Shown here: positions 42,687 to 51,335 of the stretch, piece after piece | How the letters are laid out: the number at the start of each line of letters is the position of its first letter | Numbering within the stretch: position 1 is the stretch's first letter | Assembly (NCBI RefSeq): GCF_030697375.1 | Contig: NZ_JAUYQD010000026.1 | Location: 82,542 to 146,541 of the forward strand | DNA: 64,000 nucleotides | DNA from: Rhodoferax sp. | GTDB lineage: Bacteria; Pseudomonadota; Gammaproteobacteria; Burkholderiales; Burkholderiaceae_C | Reading direction: 5' to 3' | Notes under the pieces: generated by a model | Seen by the model: only the letters and a program-made list of their open reading frames with translations | What the model was told of the DNA's origin: nothing | The model's database searches: none | Program-made: the position numbers and the translations under genes

Positions 42687-44414
42687 ATGCAAAGAAAAAC
42701 GACACACAGGCCCAGAGTGCCGTGGATCGTCTTGGCTGCCATCGTGCTGGCTGCGCATCCCTGCGCGCACAGCCAGACCTCGCCCGCCGAAATCATTGCC
42801 AAGCTGCAAAAAGAATTCAGTCCCAGCACCCTGAGTGATGAATCCCAAAAGAAGGAACTGGAATGGTTCCGGGAGGCCGCCAAACCGTTCAGGGGCATGA
42901 AAATTTTTGTCGTCTCCGAAACGCTGGACACCCACAAATACGAATCCGACGTCATCGCCAAAGCGTTCAGGGAGTTGACCGGAATTCAGGTGGTGCACGA
43001 AGTCACCGGCGAAGACGATGTGGTCAAGAAAATTGAAACCCAGGTGCGCACCGGACTGCACCTGTACGACGCCTACGTGAACGACAGCGACCTCATTGGT
43101 TGGCATTACCGAACCCAAAAAATTGTCAATTTATCGGACTACATGGCGGGTGAAGGCAAAGCGGTCACCCTGCCAACGCTGGATGTGGACGACTTTATTG
43201 GCAAGAGCTTTACCACCGGACCCGACGGCAAGCTCTACCAACTGCCGGACCAGCAGTTCGCCAACCTGTACTGGTACCGCAAAGACTGGTTCGACCGGAC
43301 TGACCTGCAGAAACGGTTCAAGGAAATCTACGGCTACAAGCTCGACGTCCCCGTCAATTGGTCGGCGTATGAAGACATTGCAGAATTTTTCACCGTGCAC
43401 GTGAAAGAGCTGGATGGCAAAAAAGTCTATGGCCATATGGACTATGGCCGGAAAGACCCCTCTTTGGGCTGGCGCTTCTCGGATGCCTGGCTGTCCATGG
43501 CCGGCATCGGTGACAAAGGCCTCCCCACCGGCAAACCCGTGGATGACTGGGGTATCCGGGTCGAAGGATGCAACCCGGTCGGCGCCTCCGTGGCCCGTGG
43601 CGGCGACATGAACGGGGCGGCGGCGGTCTACTCCGTCAACAAGTTTATTGAATGGCTGGACAAGTATGCGCCCCCCCAAGCCAAACAAATGGATTTTGGT
43701 ACGGCAGGGTCCGTCCCCGCGCAGGGGCAAATTGCCCAGCAAATCTTCTGGTATCTGGCCTTTACCGCATCCATGAACAAGCCCGGCTTGCCGGTAACCA
43801 ATGCGGACGGCACACCCAAGTGGCGTGTGGCACCGTCCCCGCATGGCGCGTACTGGCAAAAGGGCATGAAGCTAGGCTACCAGGACGCAGGTTCTTGGAC
43901 ACTGGTCCAAGGCACACCACCGAACCATATGAAAGCAGCGTGGTTGTATGCCCAGTTCGCCGTGTCCAAGTCCGTTTCGCTGAAAAAAACCCTGGTCGGA
44001 TTCAACCCCATACGCGCATCGGACCTGGCCTCCAAGGCCATGACCGATGCGGCCCCCACCTTGGGCGGCTTGGTGGAGTTTTACCGGAGCTCGGCGCGCA
44101 AGCTGTGGACCCCGACTTTTACCAATGTGCCCGACTACCCCAATATGGCCCCCCTGTGGTGGACGAACATTGGTGCCGCCATTCGGGGCGAAGTGCCCGT
44201 GCAAACCGCCATGGACAACATGGCGCAGCAAGCCGACGACATCATGGCAGAACTGGAAAAAAAGGGCATGGCCAAGTGCGCGCCCAAACTCAACAAAAAG
44301 CAGCCCCCGAGTTACTGGTACTCCAAAGGGACTGCCCCTTTTCCCAAGCTGACCCAGGAAAAACCCCAAGGGGAAACATGGAGCTATGAAGACAGTCTTA
44401 AGCATTCTTGGTAG
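42687..44414 (+). CDS. Extracellular solute-binding protein, glycerol-type (GlpV-like), orphan
   Basis: 575 residues, long for a family 1 binding protein. Signal peptide ending near 'CAHSQT'. Motifs 'SETLDTHKYESDVIAKAFRE', 'YQLPDQQFANLYWYRKDWF' and 'VPDYPNMAPLWWTNI' resemble the rhizobial glycerol-binding protein GlpV as I remember it. No permease or ATPase genes are adjacent. The next gene overlaps by 29 bp and encodes another binding protein, so a sensing or scavenging role, or use of a distant transporter, is possible. Confidence 0.82.
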   Translation: MQRKTTHRPRVPWIVLAAIVLAAHPCAHSQTSPAEIIAKLQKEFSPSTLSDESQKKELEWFREAAKPFRGMKIFVVSETLDTHKYESDVIAKAFRELTGIQVVHEVTGEDDVVKKIETQVRTGLHLYDAYVNDSDLIGWHYRTQKIVNLSDYMAGEGKAVTLPTLDVDDFIGKSFTTGPDGKLYQLPDQQFANLYWYRKDWFDRTDLQKRFKEIYGYKLDVPVNWSAYEDIAEFFTVHVKELDGKKVYGHMDYGRKDPSLGWRFSDAWLSMAGIGDKGLPTGKPVDDWGIRVEGCNPVGASVARGGDMNGAAAVYSVNKFIEWLDKYAPPQAKQMDFGTAGSVPAQGQIAQQIFWYLAFTASMNKPGLPVTNADGTPKWRVAPSPHGAYWQKGMKLGYQDAGSWTLVQGTPPNHMKAAWLYAQFAVSKSVSLKKTLVGFNPIRASDLASKAMTDAAPTLGGLVEFYRSSARKLWTPTFTNVPDYPNMAPLWWTNIGAAIRGEVPVQTAMDNMAQQADDIMAELEKKGMAKCAPKLNKKQPPSYWYSKGTAPFPKLTQEKPQGETWSYEDSLKHSW

Positions 44415-45105
44415 CGCGCTCATTGGCGTTGCAAGCCACGCAGCCCCCCCACCCTACACCCTGGAGTTTCCAGAGACCCAACCTTTTGCCTGGAGCGAGA
44501 ACGGCAAGTTTTCGGGCATGGCAATCAAGGTGGTTTCCATGTTGTTCGAGAAGGCAAAAATTCCGTTCGCATTTCAGTCGGCGCCTTTGGCCAGGGGAAT
44601 GGAAGACGCCCGCACCCGGGAATACTTTTGTGTGTTTCCGGTCCAACGCGCACAAAGCAACGAGGCCGAATACCAGTGGGTCAGTCCCATTTTTATCACC
44701 ACCTCCGGGCTATTTGTGCCGCCCAACTCTTCTGCACAGTTTATGGTGCTGAGTGATGCCAAGAAATTGCGCATTGGCGCTTTACGCGGTAGCGGGGATG
44801 CACAGTACTTGAAGTCCTTTGGCTTCACCGTCGAGGAAGTGAATACGCAGGAGCAAAACGTCGAAAAGCTGTTGCGATCGCACATCGATGCGTGGGCTAC
44901 CGACGTACTGTCGGCGCACTATTTTGCGCAAAAAACGAGCACCAAGGACCGAATGCCCAAAGAAGCATTGACCTTCAGACGTTCACTGGGTTCCTTGGCC
45001 TGCCACGTCAAAACACCGGCCGCCGATGTCGCAAAATTGCAAAGCACCCTTGACGCCATGATCAAGGATGGCAGCCTGGAGAAGTTAACGACCCAGGCGC
45101 CTTGA
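44386..45105 (+). CDS. Family 3-like periplasmic binding protein
   Basis: 239 residues; signal peptide 'GVASHAAPPPYTLEFPE'. 'GMAIKVVSMLFEKAKIPFAF' and 'LARGMEDARTREYFCVFPVQ' match the amino-acid-binding-like family found as stand-alone sensors in betaproteobacteria (ABC-type transporter substrate-binding domain). Its start lies 29 bp inside the previous gene. Ligand unknown. It may belong to the regulation locus that follows (REC-CheX, CheY). Confidence 0.82.
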   Translation: MKTVLSILGSALIGVASHAAPPPYTLEFPETQPFAWSENGKFSGMAIKVVSMLFEKAKIPFAFQSAPLARGMEDARTREYFCVFPVQRAQSNEAEYQWVSPIFITTSGLFVPPNSSAQFMVLSDAKKLRIGALRGSGDAQYLKSFGFTVEEVNTQEQNVEKLLRSHIDAWATDVLSAHYFAQKTSTKDRMPKEALTFRRSLGSLACHVKTPAADVAKLQSTLDAMIKDGSLEKLTTQAP

Positions 45106-45184
45106 CCCACTGTGTTCTGCACCCCACAGGCCAAGCAACGATACTTTAGGTTTACACGGTTTAATTTTTTATTGGATCAAAGAC

Positions 45185-46150
45185 ATGACGGACACCCCCC
45201 ACCTTGAGGCCAAGGTTCTGTTGCTGGACCATGATCCGGTGCAGCTCAAAATCCAATCGGACTTTTGCACTTCCATCGGTTTGCAAGCGCTGCTGCGCAC
45301 GGCCCATGATGCGCTGGCCTCACTGGACCTGCACAAAGACCTGGCCGGCGTGCTGCTGGCCGAGGACATGCCCTGCGATGGCCCCGATGGTCTGCACCTG
45401 GCCCAGGCCATTCACAAACTCCGACCGGAACTCCCAATTTTTCTGCGCCGCACCAGCGCCCGCGCCCTGAACACGGCAGAGCAACAGACCATTCGGCACC
45501 AATGGCCCACGGGCGATATTGAGGAACTGCACGCCAGCGTGGAGCGCACTATCTTCAGCCTGCGCTACCCCGCCACCTTGGTGCAAGGCATCGTGGATCT
45601 GACCTGCTCTGCGCTCAGGTCCATGTTCCCCAATGCCGAGGTGCTGGCCCAGTCACCCTATGTGGTGCATGACCGCATCATCCATGGCGAAGTGTCCACC
45701 TTGATCCCCATTGAAAGCACCTGGTGCCGTGGCTACATGATGCTGCAGACCGAAGAGAGCGCGCTTCGGCAAGGCTTGCTGCAGGGTATGAGCTTCGAGG
45801 GCGTGGGGGGTGAGCTGAACTTCCGCGACCTCAACAACATGCTGGGCGAAACCACCAACCTCATCTGGGGTGCGTTCAAGAACCGCTACATCCCGCCCAA
45901 GGCCTTTGCCAATCAGCAGACCCAGGTGCCCATCGTCATCAACCATGCGCACAAATACATCTCCTTCGGCTCACCCGACCCGCAGTTGTGCGTACGCTAC
46001 CAGTTATCGGAACCCAGCCGTCGGGGATCGCACCCCTTGGTGATCGTCCAACGCTTTATCTTCAACCTGCATTGGTCACCCGAGCAGTTCGCCGAATTTG
46101 CCGCTACGGCCACGGAGTCGGGCCCCACCGGCGAGCTGGACTTGTTCTGA
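45185..46150 (+). CDS. Pseudo-receiver fused to CheX/CheC-like phosphatase domain
   Basis: 321 residues. The N-terminal receiver fold starts 'AKVLLLDHDPVQLK', but the phosphorylation site region reads 'GVLLAEDMPCDG', with Ala where Asp is expected, so it is probably not phosphorylated. The C-terminal half is CheX-like, with the catalytic Glu-x-x-Asn in 'NNMLGETTNLIWGAF'. CheX-type enzymes dephosphorylate CheY. A CheY gene follows 31 bp downstream, its obvious partner. Confidence 0.82.
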   Translation: MTDTPHLEAKVLLLDHDPVQLKIQSDFCTSIGLQALLRTAHDALASLDLHKDLAGVLLAEDMPCDGPDGLHLAQAIHKLRPELPIFLRRTSARALNTAEQQTIRHQWPTGDIEELHASVERTIFSLRYPATLVQGIVDLTCSALRSMFPNAEVLAQSPYVVHDRIIHGEVSTLIPIESTWCRGYMMLQTEESALRQGLLQGMSFEGVGGELNFRDLNNMLGETTNLIWGAFKNRYIPPKAFANQQTQVPIVINHAHKYISFGSPDPQLCVRYQLSEPSRRGSHPLVIVQRFIFNLHWSPEQFAEFAATATESGPTGELDLF

Positions 46151-46181
46151 ATCTGACCCCCGCACGCAAGGAATCACACTT

Positions 46182-46550
46182 ATGGCACATGTTTTGGTGG
46201 TCGACGACTCAAGCACCATGCGCGAAATCGTCACCAGTTTTTTGAGCAAGAACGGTTTTGACGTGGCCGTGGCGACCGATGGCCGGGATGGCCTGGAGCA
46301 ACTGCGCAGCGACCCGTCCATCAAGTTGGTGGTCAGCGACGTCAACATGCCCAATATGGATGGGCTCACCATGGCCGAAAAAATCCGCACCGATCAGGGC
46401 AACAAGAGTGTGCACATCGTGATGTTGACCACCGAAGACAACCCTGTGATGCGCGAGCGCGGCAGAGCCATCGGCGTGACCGGCTGGATTGTCAAACCCT
46501 TTCGCGGCGAGGCGGTGCTGGGGCCGTTCAGAAAGCTGTGCGGAATGTAA
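46182..46550 (+). CDS. CheY-like single-domain response regulator
   Basis: 122 residues from the ATG at 46182. Acid pocket 'VLVVDDSSTMREIV', phosphoacceptor Asp in 'LVVSDVNMPNMDG', Thr in 'MLTTED' and Lys in 'GWIVKPF'. A complete receiver with no output domain, paired with the upstream CheX-type protein. It is likely a chemotaxis or small adaptor regulator. Confidence 0.94.
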   Translation: MAHVLVVDDSSTMREIVTSFLSKNGFDVAVATDGRDGLEQLRSDPSIKLVVSDVNMPNMDGLTMAEKIRTDQGNKSVHIVMLTTEDNPVMRERGRAIGVTGWIVKPFRGEAVLGPFRKLCGM

Positions 46551-46621
46551 GCACAAAGAACGTGGCGCAGATTTTTCTTTGATATTTCTCAACCTTTTTT
46601 AGGCAATAGTTCGCAGACTTT

Positions 46622-46668
46622 GTTCTCCTTGGCCTGCTCCATTTTTAAATGGACATGGCAAGGAGAAC
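46622..46668. promoter_or_regulatory. Nested inverted repeat upstream of the phasin-like gene
   Basis: Outer arms GTTCTCCTTG/CAAGGAGAAC (10 bp, perfect) and inner CCATTT TT AAATGG. It lies 40 bp before the next gene. In RNA the left arm would pair with the AAGGAG-like right arm. It could be an operator or a 5'-UTR structure. Confidence 0.5.
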
Positions 46669-46707
46669 TTCATTGTCTGAAACCGAATTATTCCAAAGGA
46701 AATCGCC

Positions 46708-47376
46708 ATGAGCACCAACATCCCTCCCAAAGTACAGGACCCCAGTACACCCAAAGAGCAGACCGCCAGCAAAGAAATGGACACTGGCAAAGCGCAGAGC
46801 AGCAGCAAAGAAATGGACACTGGCAAAGCGCAGAAGGACACCGCCAATGAGATCAAGCATGAGATGGCCAGTTCTGCCCAGACCATGCGGGACTTGGTGA
46901 AAGATCTGACCCAGGTAACCACCCAGGGTGGTGAAGAGATCCTCAAAATCCAGTCCGGCGCCTGCGTTGAAAGCATCTCCGAAAGCATGCACGGCCTGTC
47001 ACCGTCGGCCGCGTCAAGCAGCCCCATTTCGTTGCTATGGGATTTTCCCAACCATTACCAAACACAATCCGAGCGGATCGTGAAGGCCATGCTCAACTGC
47101 TGGTCGGTGATGAGCCGCATTCAACAGCAACAGCTTGAATTGTTGGGCCCGACCTTGCATCGCAATATCGAGACAACAACCCACACCATCACCCAGTTGA
47201 ATGAGGTATTGGCCAACCGCAGGGGGACCTCAACCGTTTTCAATTTCGAGGAACGCCGCAAAGCCTCGTCCATGGCACAGCAGCAATCCAGGGAGCATGC
47301 CCAGGAGTTGGTGGGGGCAGAAGCCGAGCAAGGGTATGGCAGCAGCCAGCGCGCCGGTCGCCAGGCTGCGGGCTAG
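46708..47376 (+). CDS. Phasin-like / hypothetical coiled-coil protein
   Basis: 222 residues. The hydrophilic N-terminus carries a direct repeat 'SKEMDTGKAQ' twice. The central helices ('FPNHYQTQSERIVKAMLNCW', 'IQQQQLELLGPTLHRNIE') resemble phasins that coat PHA granules. There is no signal peptide. The end is Gln/Ala-rich ('SREHAQELVGAEAEQG'). The phasin call is from overall appearance only; no polyhydroxyalkanoate gene is adjacent. Confidence 0.6.
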   Translation: MSTNIPPKVQDPSTPKEQTASKEMDTGKAQSSSKEMDTGKAQKDTANEIKHEMASSAQTMRDLVKDLTQVTTQGGEEILKIQSGACVESISESMHGLSPSAASSSPISLLWDFPNHYQTQSERIVKAMLNCWSVMSRIQQQQLELLGPTLHRNIETTTHTITQLNEVLANRRGTSTVFNFEERRKASSMAQQQSREHAQELVGAEAEQGYGSSQRAGRQAAG

Positions 47377-47487
47377 GAGCGCGGGAACTGGCCAACGGTA
47401 CCCAGGCTGAATCCCCCCGGGTACCTCAACTACCCTCGGCTGTATTCCCACTACAGCGCTGATCTCAATAGTCGATGGCAGGGACCT

Positions 47488-49125
47488 TTACTGCTCACTG
47501 ATTGCATCCCATGTGATGCCAAATTTCAACAGGTATTTGCGCAAACGGTCGGCATCATTGACCACGGTGCGCTGGTTCCGGGATACGTTGAACAGTGCCC
47601 GGCCCGCATCGCTGATCGAGCGGTGCTGGCGGCACAACGCAATCACTGACTGCAGTTGCATGCCATCAAAGCGGTCCACGGATGCCGCGCGGTCCCCCAG
47701 CAGCGTGTTCAGCATCTCCTCGTGTTCAGCGCCAACGAAGCCGATACGGCTGGCAGGATTGGGCTCATCCGAGAGCTTGGCTACGGTTTGCCATTGCCAG
47801 CACAGGCGCTGTATTTCCGCGTTCACCAGGGCAATGCCAATACGACCATTGTCTGCAAGTGTGGCAAGGCGGGTCACGGAGGCGCTCAGGTCGCGGAAGT
47901 TTCCGCGCCATGGTGCGTCCAAGGAAGTGGCAAACCGCAAATAGGCGGTTTGTGCCTCGGCGGTAAACCGGACTTGCCTGCCCAATTCTTGCGCGGCAAT
48001 GGCCAGTTGGTGGTTCACGTTCGGCTCAATGTCCTCGCGCCGCTGCGCCAAGCCGGGCAAGGTGTAGGTCCACAGGTTGATGCGGGCAAACAAGTCTTCG
48101 CGAAATCGTCCGGCTTGTATTTCCAGGCGCAAGTCTTTGTTGGTCCCGGCTATCAGTTGGAAATTGCTTTGTGCCTCGCGGTCCGCGCCCATGGGCAGGA
48201 AGCGCTTTTCTTCCACCGCTTTCAACAGCATGGCCTGCTCGTCCAGGCCCAGTTCGCCAATCTCGTCCAGGAACAACAGGCCGCCGTGTGCTGTGCGTAG
48301 CAGGCCGGGGCGGTCGGTGATGGCGCCGGTGAAGGCGCCTTTCTTGTGGCCGAACAACGTGGAACCCGCGCCGTCACCATGCAGCGTGGCGCAGTTCACC
48401 TCGACAAATTCGCCGTCAATCTGGTGGCGGGCTTTCTTCAACTCGTACACGCGCCGCGCCAACATGGACTTGCCCGCGCCGGTGGGCCCCGTCAGAAGCA
48501 TGGGCGCCTTGCTCTGCACCGCCACGCGCTCCACCTCGTCGATCAGCGTATTGAAGCGTGTGTTGCGGGTGGCGATGCCGCTCTTCAAAAAAGACACGGC
48601 GTCCTGCTGTGCCACGTGCAACCGCTGGTTGATCGCGTCGTAGCGCGACAGGTCCAGGTCAATCACCTCATGGCTGCCGGGGCCACGCCCCTGGCGGCCA
48701 CGGGGCGGCGCGCTTTGCAGCAGCACGCCGGGTATGAAGCGCGCCTCCACCAGCAGAAACAGGCAGATCTGCGCCACATGGGTGCCGGTGGTGATGTGGG
48801 CCTGGTAGGTCTCTTTTGCAGGGTCAAACGGGTAGGCCGCCGCCCAGTCATACAACGCGGTGTAGACCTCGCCAAAGTCCCAGGGGTTGGCCAGGTTCAT
48901 CTCGACCAGCTTGACCTCGGTGGTCGGCGACAACTGCGCGTAGTCGCTTTGCACTTGCCGCGCCAGCGCGGTGCTGCGGGCGTCATGGAACAGCTCCAGC
49001 CGGTCCACCACCAGGTCCTCATGCTGCGCCAGCGATACGGTGGGCCGCCATTTCTCCCAACGCGTGGGGCTGAGGCCGGAGTCGAGTTGGGTACCTAGGA
49101 ATCCGATAACGACGAGCTTCTTCAT
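47488..49125 (-). CDS. rtcR: Sigma-54-dependent activator of the RNA repair operon
   Basis: 545 residues. The N-terminal CARF-type sensing domain (about 1-170, 'KLVVIGFLGTQLDSG', 'QAHITTGTHVAQICLFLLVE') binds an RNA-derived ligand in this family. The AAA+ domain has Walker A 'GPTGAGKS', 'KKGAFTGAITDRPGL' (sigma-54 contact loop) and 'LLFLDEIGELGLDEQAML'. The C-terminal HTH is in the last 60 residues. It is divergent from rsr-rtcB-rtcA. A sigma-54 promoter lies in the 199-bp gap, so RtcR should activate the operon when RNA damage signals appear. Confidence 0.96.
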   Translation of the reverse strand: MKKLVVIGFLGTQLDSGLSPTRWEKWRPTVSLAQHEDLVVDRLELFHDARSTALARQVQSDYAQLSPTTEVKLVEMNLANPWDFGEVYTALYDWAAAYPFDPAKETYQAHITTGTHVAQICLFLLVEARFIPGVLLQSAPPRGRQGRGPGSHEVIDLDLSRYDAINQRLHVAQQDAVSFLKSGIATRNTRFNTLIDEVERVAVQSKAPMLLTGPTGAGKSMLARRVYELKKARHQIDGEFVEVNCATLHGDGAGSTLFGHKKGAFTGAITDRPGLLRTAHGGLLFLDEIGELGLDEQAMLLKAVEEKRFLPMGADREAQSNFQLIAGTNKDLRLEIQAGRFREDLFARINLWTYTLPGLAQRREDIEPNVNHQLAIAAQELGRQVRFTAEAQTAYLRFATSLDAPWRGNFRDLSASVTRLATLADNGRIGIALVNAEIQRLCWQWQTVAKLSDEPNPASRIGFVGAEHEEMLNTLLGDRAASVDRFDGMQLQSVIALCRQHRSISDAGRALFNVSRNQRTVVNDADRLRKYLLKFGITWDAISEQ

Positions 49126-49128
49126 TTG

Positions 49129-49142
49129 GCTAGTTTACTAGC
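49129..49142. promoter_or_regulatory. Small palindrome at the rtcR start
   Basis: GCTAGT TT ACTAGC, 3 bp upstream of the rtcR start codon. It could be a binding site for autoregulation or an upstream activator sequence. Weak evidence. Confidence 0.3.
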
Positions 49143-49260
49143 GAAAAAGATAAAAACCGAAGAACTTGCATCGTGCCAGGTTATTGCTCATATTCAATTT
49201 TAGAAAAAAAACATAACAAATTCAATGACTTACGAAATTGTTTTGGCACGCTTGCAAACT

Positions 49261-49276
49261 TGGCACGTTGCCTGCA
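49261..49276 (+). promoter_or_regulatory. Sigma-54 promoter of the rsr-rtcBA operon
   Basis: TGGCACG TTGC CTGC A: -24 GG at 49262-49263 and -12 GC at 49274-49275, with exact spacing and one change from TTGC. It lies 48 bp before the rsr start and downstream of a divergent sigma-54 activator gene. Confidence 0.85.
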
Positions 49277-49324
49277 ATACATATCCCGTCACCACAACGG
49301 TGAATGCAAACAAGGAAAAAGAAC

Positions 49325-50878
49325 ATGGCAAACACACAACTATTTCAAAGCATCAAAGGCAAGTTTTTGCCTGCCGCCAAAGCCACCAATGAAGCCGGTG
49401 GCGTGGCGTACGCCCTGGCGCCCCAACATGCCCTGGTGCAGTTGGCCGTAACCGGTTGCCTGAACAATATGTACTACGCCGGCGCTGCCGAGCAGTTGGA
49501 CAAGGTGCTGGAGCTGGCTGCCAAGGTAGATGTGACTTTCGTGGCGAAGACTGCCATCTATGCCCGTGAGCGTGGTCATATGAAAGATATGCCCACATTG
49601 TTGCTGGCATCGCTGGCAACGCGTGACGTGGCTGTGTTTGCCAAGGCCTTTCCCCGCGTGGTGGACAACGGCAAGATGCTGCGCAACGTGGTGCAGATTC
49701 TGCGTAGCGGTCAGGTGGGTCGTAAGTCGTTGGGTTCTCGCCCCAAGAAATTGGTGCAGGCCTGGTTGTGCAACGCAAGCGAAAAACAATTGCTGAACGC
49801 CAGTGTGGGTAACAGCCCGTCCTTGGCGGATGTGGTGAAGATGGTTCATCCCAAACCGGCTGAAGCCTGGCGCGCCGCGTGGTTTGCGTGGTTGATTGGT
49901 CGTGACTTTGATGTAAAGGAGTTGCCCGAGGCGACCCGTGCTTTTGAAGCCTACAAGAAAGACCGTAGCGGCGTGGCACCAGACGTGCCTTTTCAGATGT
50001 TGACCGCGTTGAATTTGACGACCAACCAGTGGACGCAAATTGCCAAGAATGGTTCGTGGCAGATGGTGCGTCAGAACCTGAACACCTTTGCACGCCACGG
50101 TGTGTTTGGTACGACCAAGGCTGAAAAGGCCATTGCCGCCAAACTGCGTGATGCACAAAGTATTGAGAAAGCCCGCGTGTTGCCTTACCAGTTGATGGCG
50201 GCCTACAAGGCTACGGACGAGACGGTGCCGGCGCAAGTGCGTGAGGCATTGCAGGACGCGATGGAAATTGCGTTGAAGAATGTACCGGCTTTGGCGGGCG
50301 ATGTGGTGGTGTGTCCTGATGTGTCGGGCTCCATGAGCACGGCGGTGTCCGGACACCGTGGTTCTGCGACCAGCGCGGTGCGTTGTATTGACGTGGCGGC
50401 TTTGGTGGCTGCGGCTCTGTTGCGCAAGAATCCGACGACCCTGGTGTTGCCGTTTGAGCAGAAGGTTGTCAGCCTGTCACTGAACCCACGTGACTCGGTG
50501 ATGACCAATGCGGAAAAGCTGGCCGCCGTGGGTGGCGGTGGAACCAACTGCTCTGCGCCACTGGCCCTGTTGAATGCCAACAAGGCCAAGGCGGATCTGG
50601 TGGTGCTGGTGTCGGACAACGAGTCGTGGGTGGACAACACACGTACCGGTGCTACACAAACCTTGCGTGAGTGGGAGGTGTTCAAGCAACGCAACCCGCA
50701 AGCCAAGTTGGTATGCATCGACATCCAGCCCTATGCCCATACGCAGGCGCTGGAACGGTCCGACATCTTGAACATCGGTGGTTTTACCGACGAGGTGTTC
50801 AAGGTGTTGGCCTTATTTGCTGCCGATGCGCTGGGTTCCGACCACTGGGTCGGATTGATAGACGAGCTGGCCTTGTAA
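49325..50878 (+). CDS. rsr: Ro60-like RNA-binding ring protein (TROVE + vWA)
   Basis: 517 residues from the ATG at 49325, behind 'AAGGAAAAAGAAC'. The TROVE HEAT-like ring covers about residues 10-340 ('VDVTFVAKTAIYARERGHMK'). The vWA domain has a MIDAS 'CPDVSGSMS' and 'GGGGTNCSAPLALL'. It binds Y RNAs and structured or misfolded RNAs, and with Y RNA guides exonucleases. The Y-RNA-like structures directly after this gene, and rtcB-rtcA beyond them, fit the known Rsr-Y RNA-Rtc operon layout. Confidence 0.96.
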   Translation: MANTQLFQSIKGKFLPAAKATNEAGGVAYALAPQHALVQLAVTGCLNNMYYAGAAEQLDKVLELAAKVDVTFVAKTAIYARERGHMKDMPTLLLASLATRDVAVFAKAFPRVVDNGKMLRNVVQILRSGQVGRKSLGSRPKKLVQAWLCNASEKQLLNASVGNSPSLADVVKMVHPKPAEAWRAAWFAWLIGRDFDVKELPEATRAFEAYKKDRSGVAPDVPFQMLTALNLTTNQWTQIAKNGSWQMVRQNLNTFARHGVFGTTKAEKAIAAKLRDAQSIEKARVLPYQLMAAYKATDETVPAQVREALQDAMEIALKNVPALAGDVVVCPDVSGSMSTAVSGHRGSATSAVRCIDVAALVAAALLRKNPTTLVLPFEQKVVSLSLNPRDSVMTNAEKLAAVGGGGTNCSAPLALLNANKAKADLVVLVSDNESWVDNTRTGATQTLREWEVFKQRNPQAKLVCIDIQPYAHTQALERSDILNIGGFTDEVFKVLALFAADALGSDHWVGLIDELAL

Positions 50879-50911
50879 GCCATGACTTGATGATGATGAG
50901 TTGAGCGTCGT

Positions 50912-50980
50912 CGCCTGAGGAATGCCGGTGTGATTACATTCCAAACTGTATCCGTCACACCAATTGTTAGTCCTCAGGCG
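50912..50980 (+). ncRNA. Y RNA-like structure 1 (stem only)
   Basis: Outer stem CGCCTGAGGA/TCCTCAGGCG (10 bp perfect), inner stem GGTGTGA/TCACACC, with the shared motif 'AATGCCGGTGTGATTACATT' on the 5' side. The loop is short ('CCAAACTGTATCCG'), with no tRNA-like part. The same 5' motif recurs in the next two structures, which marks it as the likely Rsr-binding stem. Confidence 0.75.
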
Positions 50981-51009
50981 GGGACCTTTTTGGAAAAAGG
51001 CGAAAGACA

Positions 51010-51142
51010 AAGAGAGTTTTCAAAAGCGCGAATGCTGGTGGGATTACATTGGTTATAGCCGGTTCGACTCTGGCCATGTGCATCACAGGAAACTGAATGC
51101 GCATGAAATCCCACCGATCTTGTCGCGCTTTTGAAAGCTCTT
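51010..51142 (+). ncRNA. Y RNA-like structure 2 with T-arm mimic
   Basis: Closing stem TTTTCAAAAGCGCG/CGCGCTTTTGAAAG, motif 'AATGCTGGTGGGATTACATT', inner stem GGTGGGAT/ATCCCACC. The distal part holds a T-arm-like hairpin (GCCGG TTCGACT CTGGC, with a TTC-type seven-base loop) and a second hairpin CATGTGCAT/ATGCGCATG. A GAAA tetraloop stem caps it. No clear D-arm. It looks like a YrlA-type RNA with a reduced tRNA-like module. Confidence 0.8.
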
Positions 51143-51159
51143 GAAGAGAGAGCAAAAGG

Positions 51160-51335
51160 TTTTGATTGCCGGCGGCAAATGCGGTTGGAATTACAGCACT
51201 GTTAATGCCGAGGTCGCGGGTTCGATTCCCGCCGGTGCTGCAATGGGCTTGTGCCCGAGCCCATTGCAGCACCGTAGCTCAGTCTGGTAGAGCGCGTATC
51301 CATTTCAACAATTTTGTTGCTGCGGGTGATCAAAA
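51160..51335 (+). ncRNA. YrlA-type Y RNA 3 with full tRNA-like module
   Basis: Closing pairs TTTTGAT/ATCAAAA, then GCGGCAA/TTGCTGC, motif 'AATGCGGTTGGAATTACAGC' and inner pairs TTGGAAT/ATTTCAA. Inside: T-arm GCGGG TTCGATT CCCGC (51216-51232), a 16-bp perfect hairpin GGTGCTGCAATGGGCT (51234-51273) in the acceptor position, and a D-arm-like hairpin GCTC AGTCTGGTA GAGC (51277-51293). The arms occur in permuted order compared with tRNA, as in YrlA RNAs that mimic tRNA and bind Rsr. It ends about 40 bp before rtcB. Confidence 0.88.

Noticed and set aside
47397..47425. Terminator between the phasin-like gene and rtcR (GGTACCC/GGGTACC)
   Set aside because: Only 7-bp arms with a long loop and no T-run; too weak to list as a feature.
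51211..51293. tRNA gene suggested by a perfect T-arm and D-arm
   Set aside because: The arms occur in the wrong order and there is no anticodon arm. The segment is enclosed by a long stem with the Y RNA motif, so it is part of a YrlA-type RNA.
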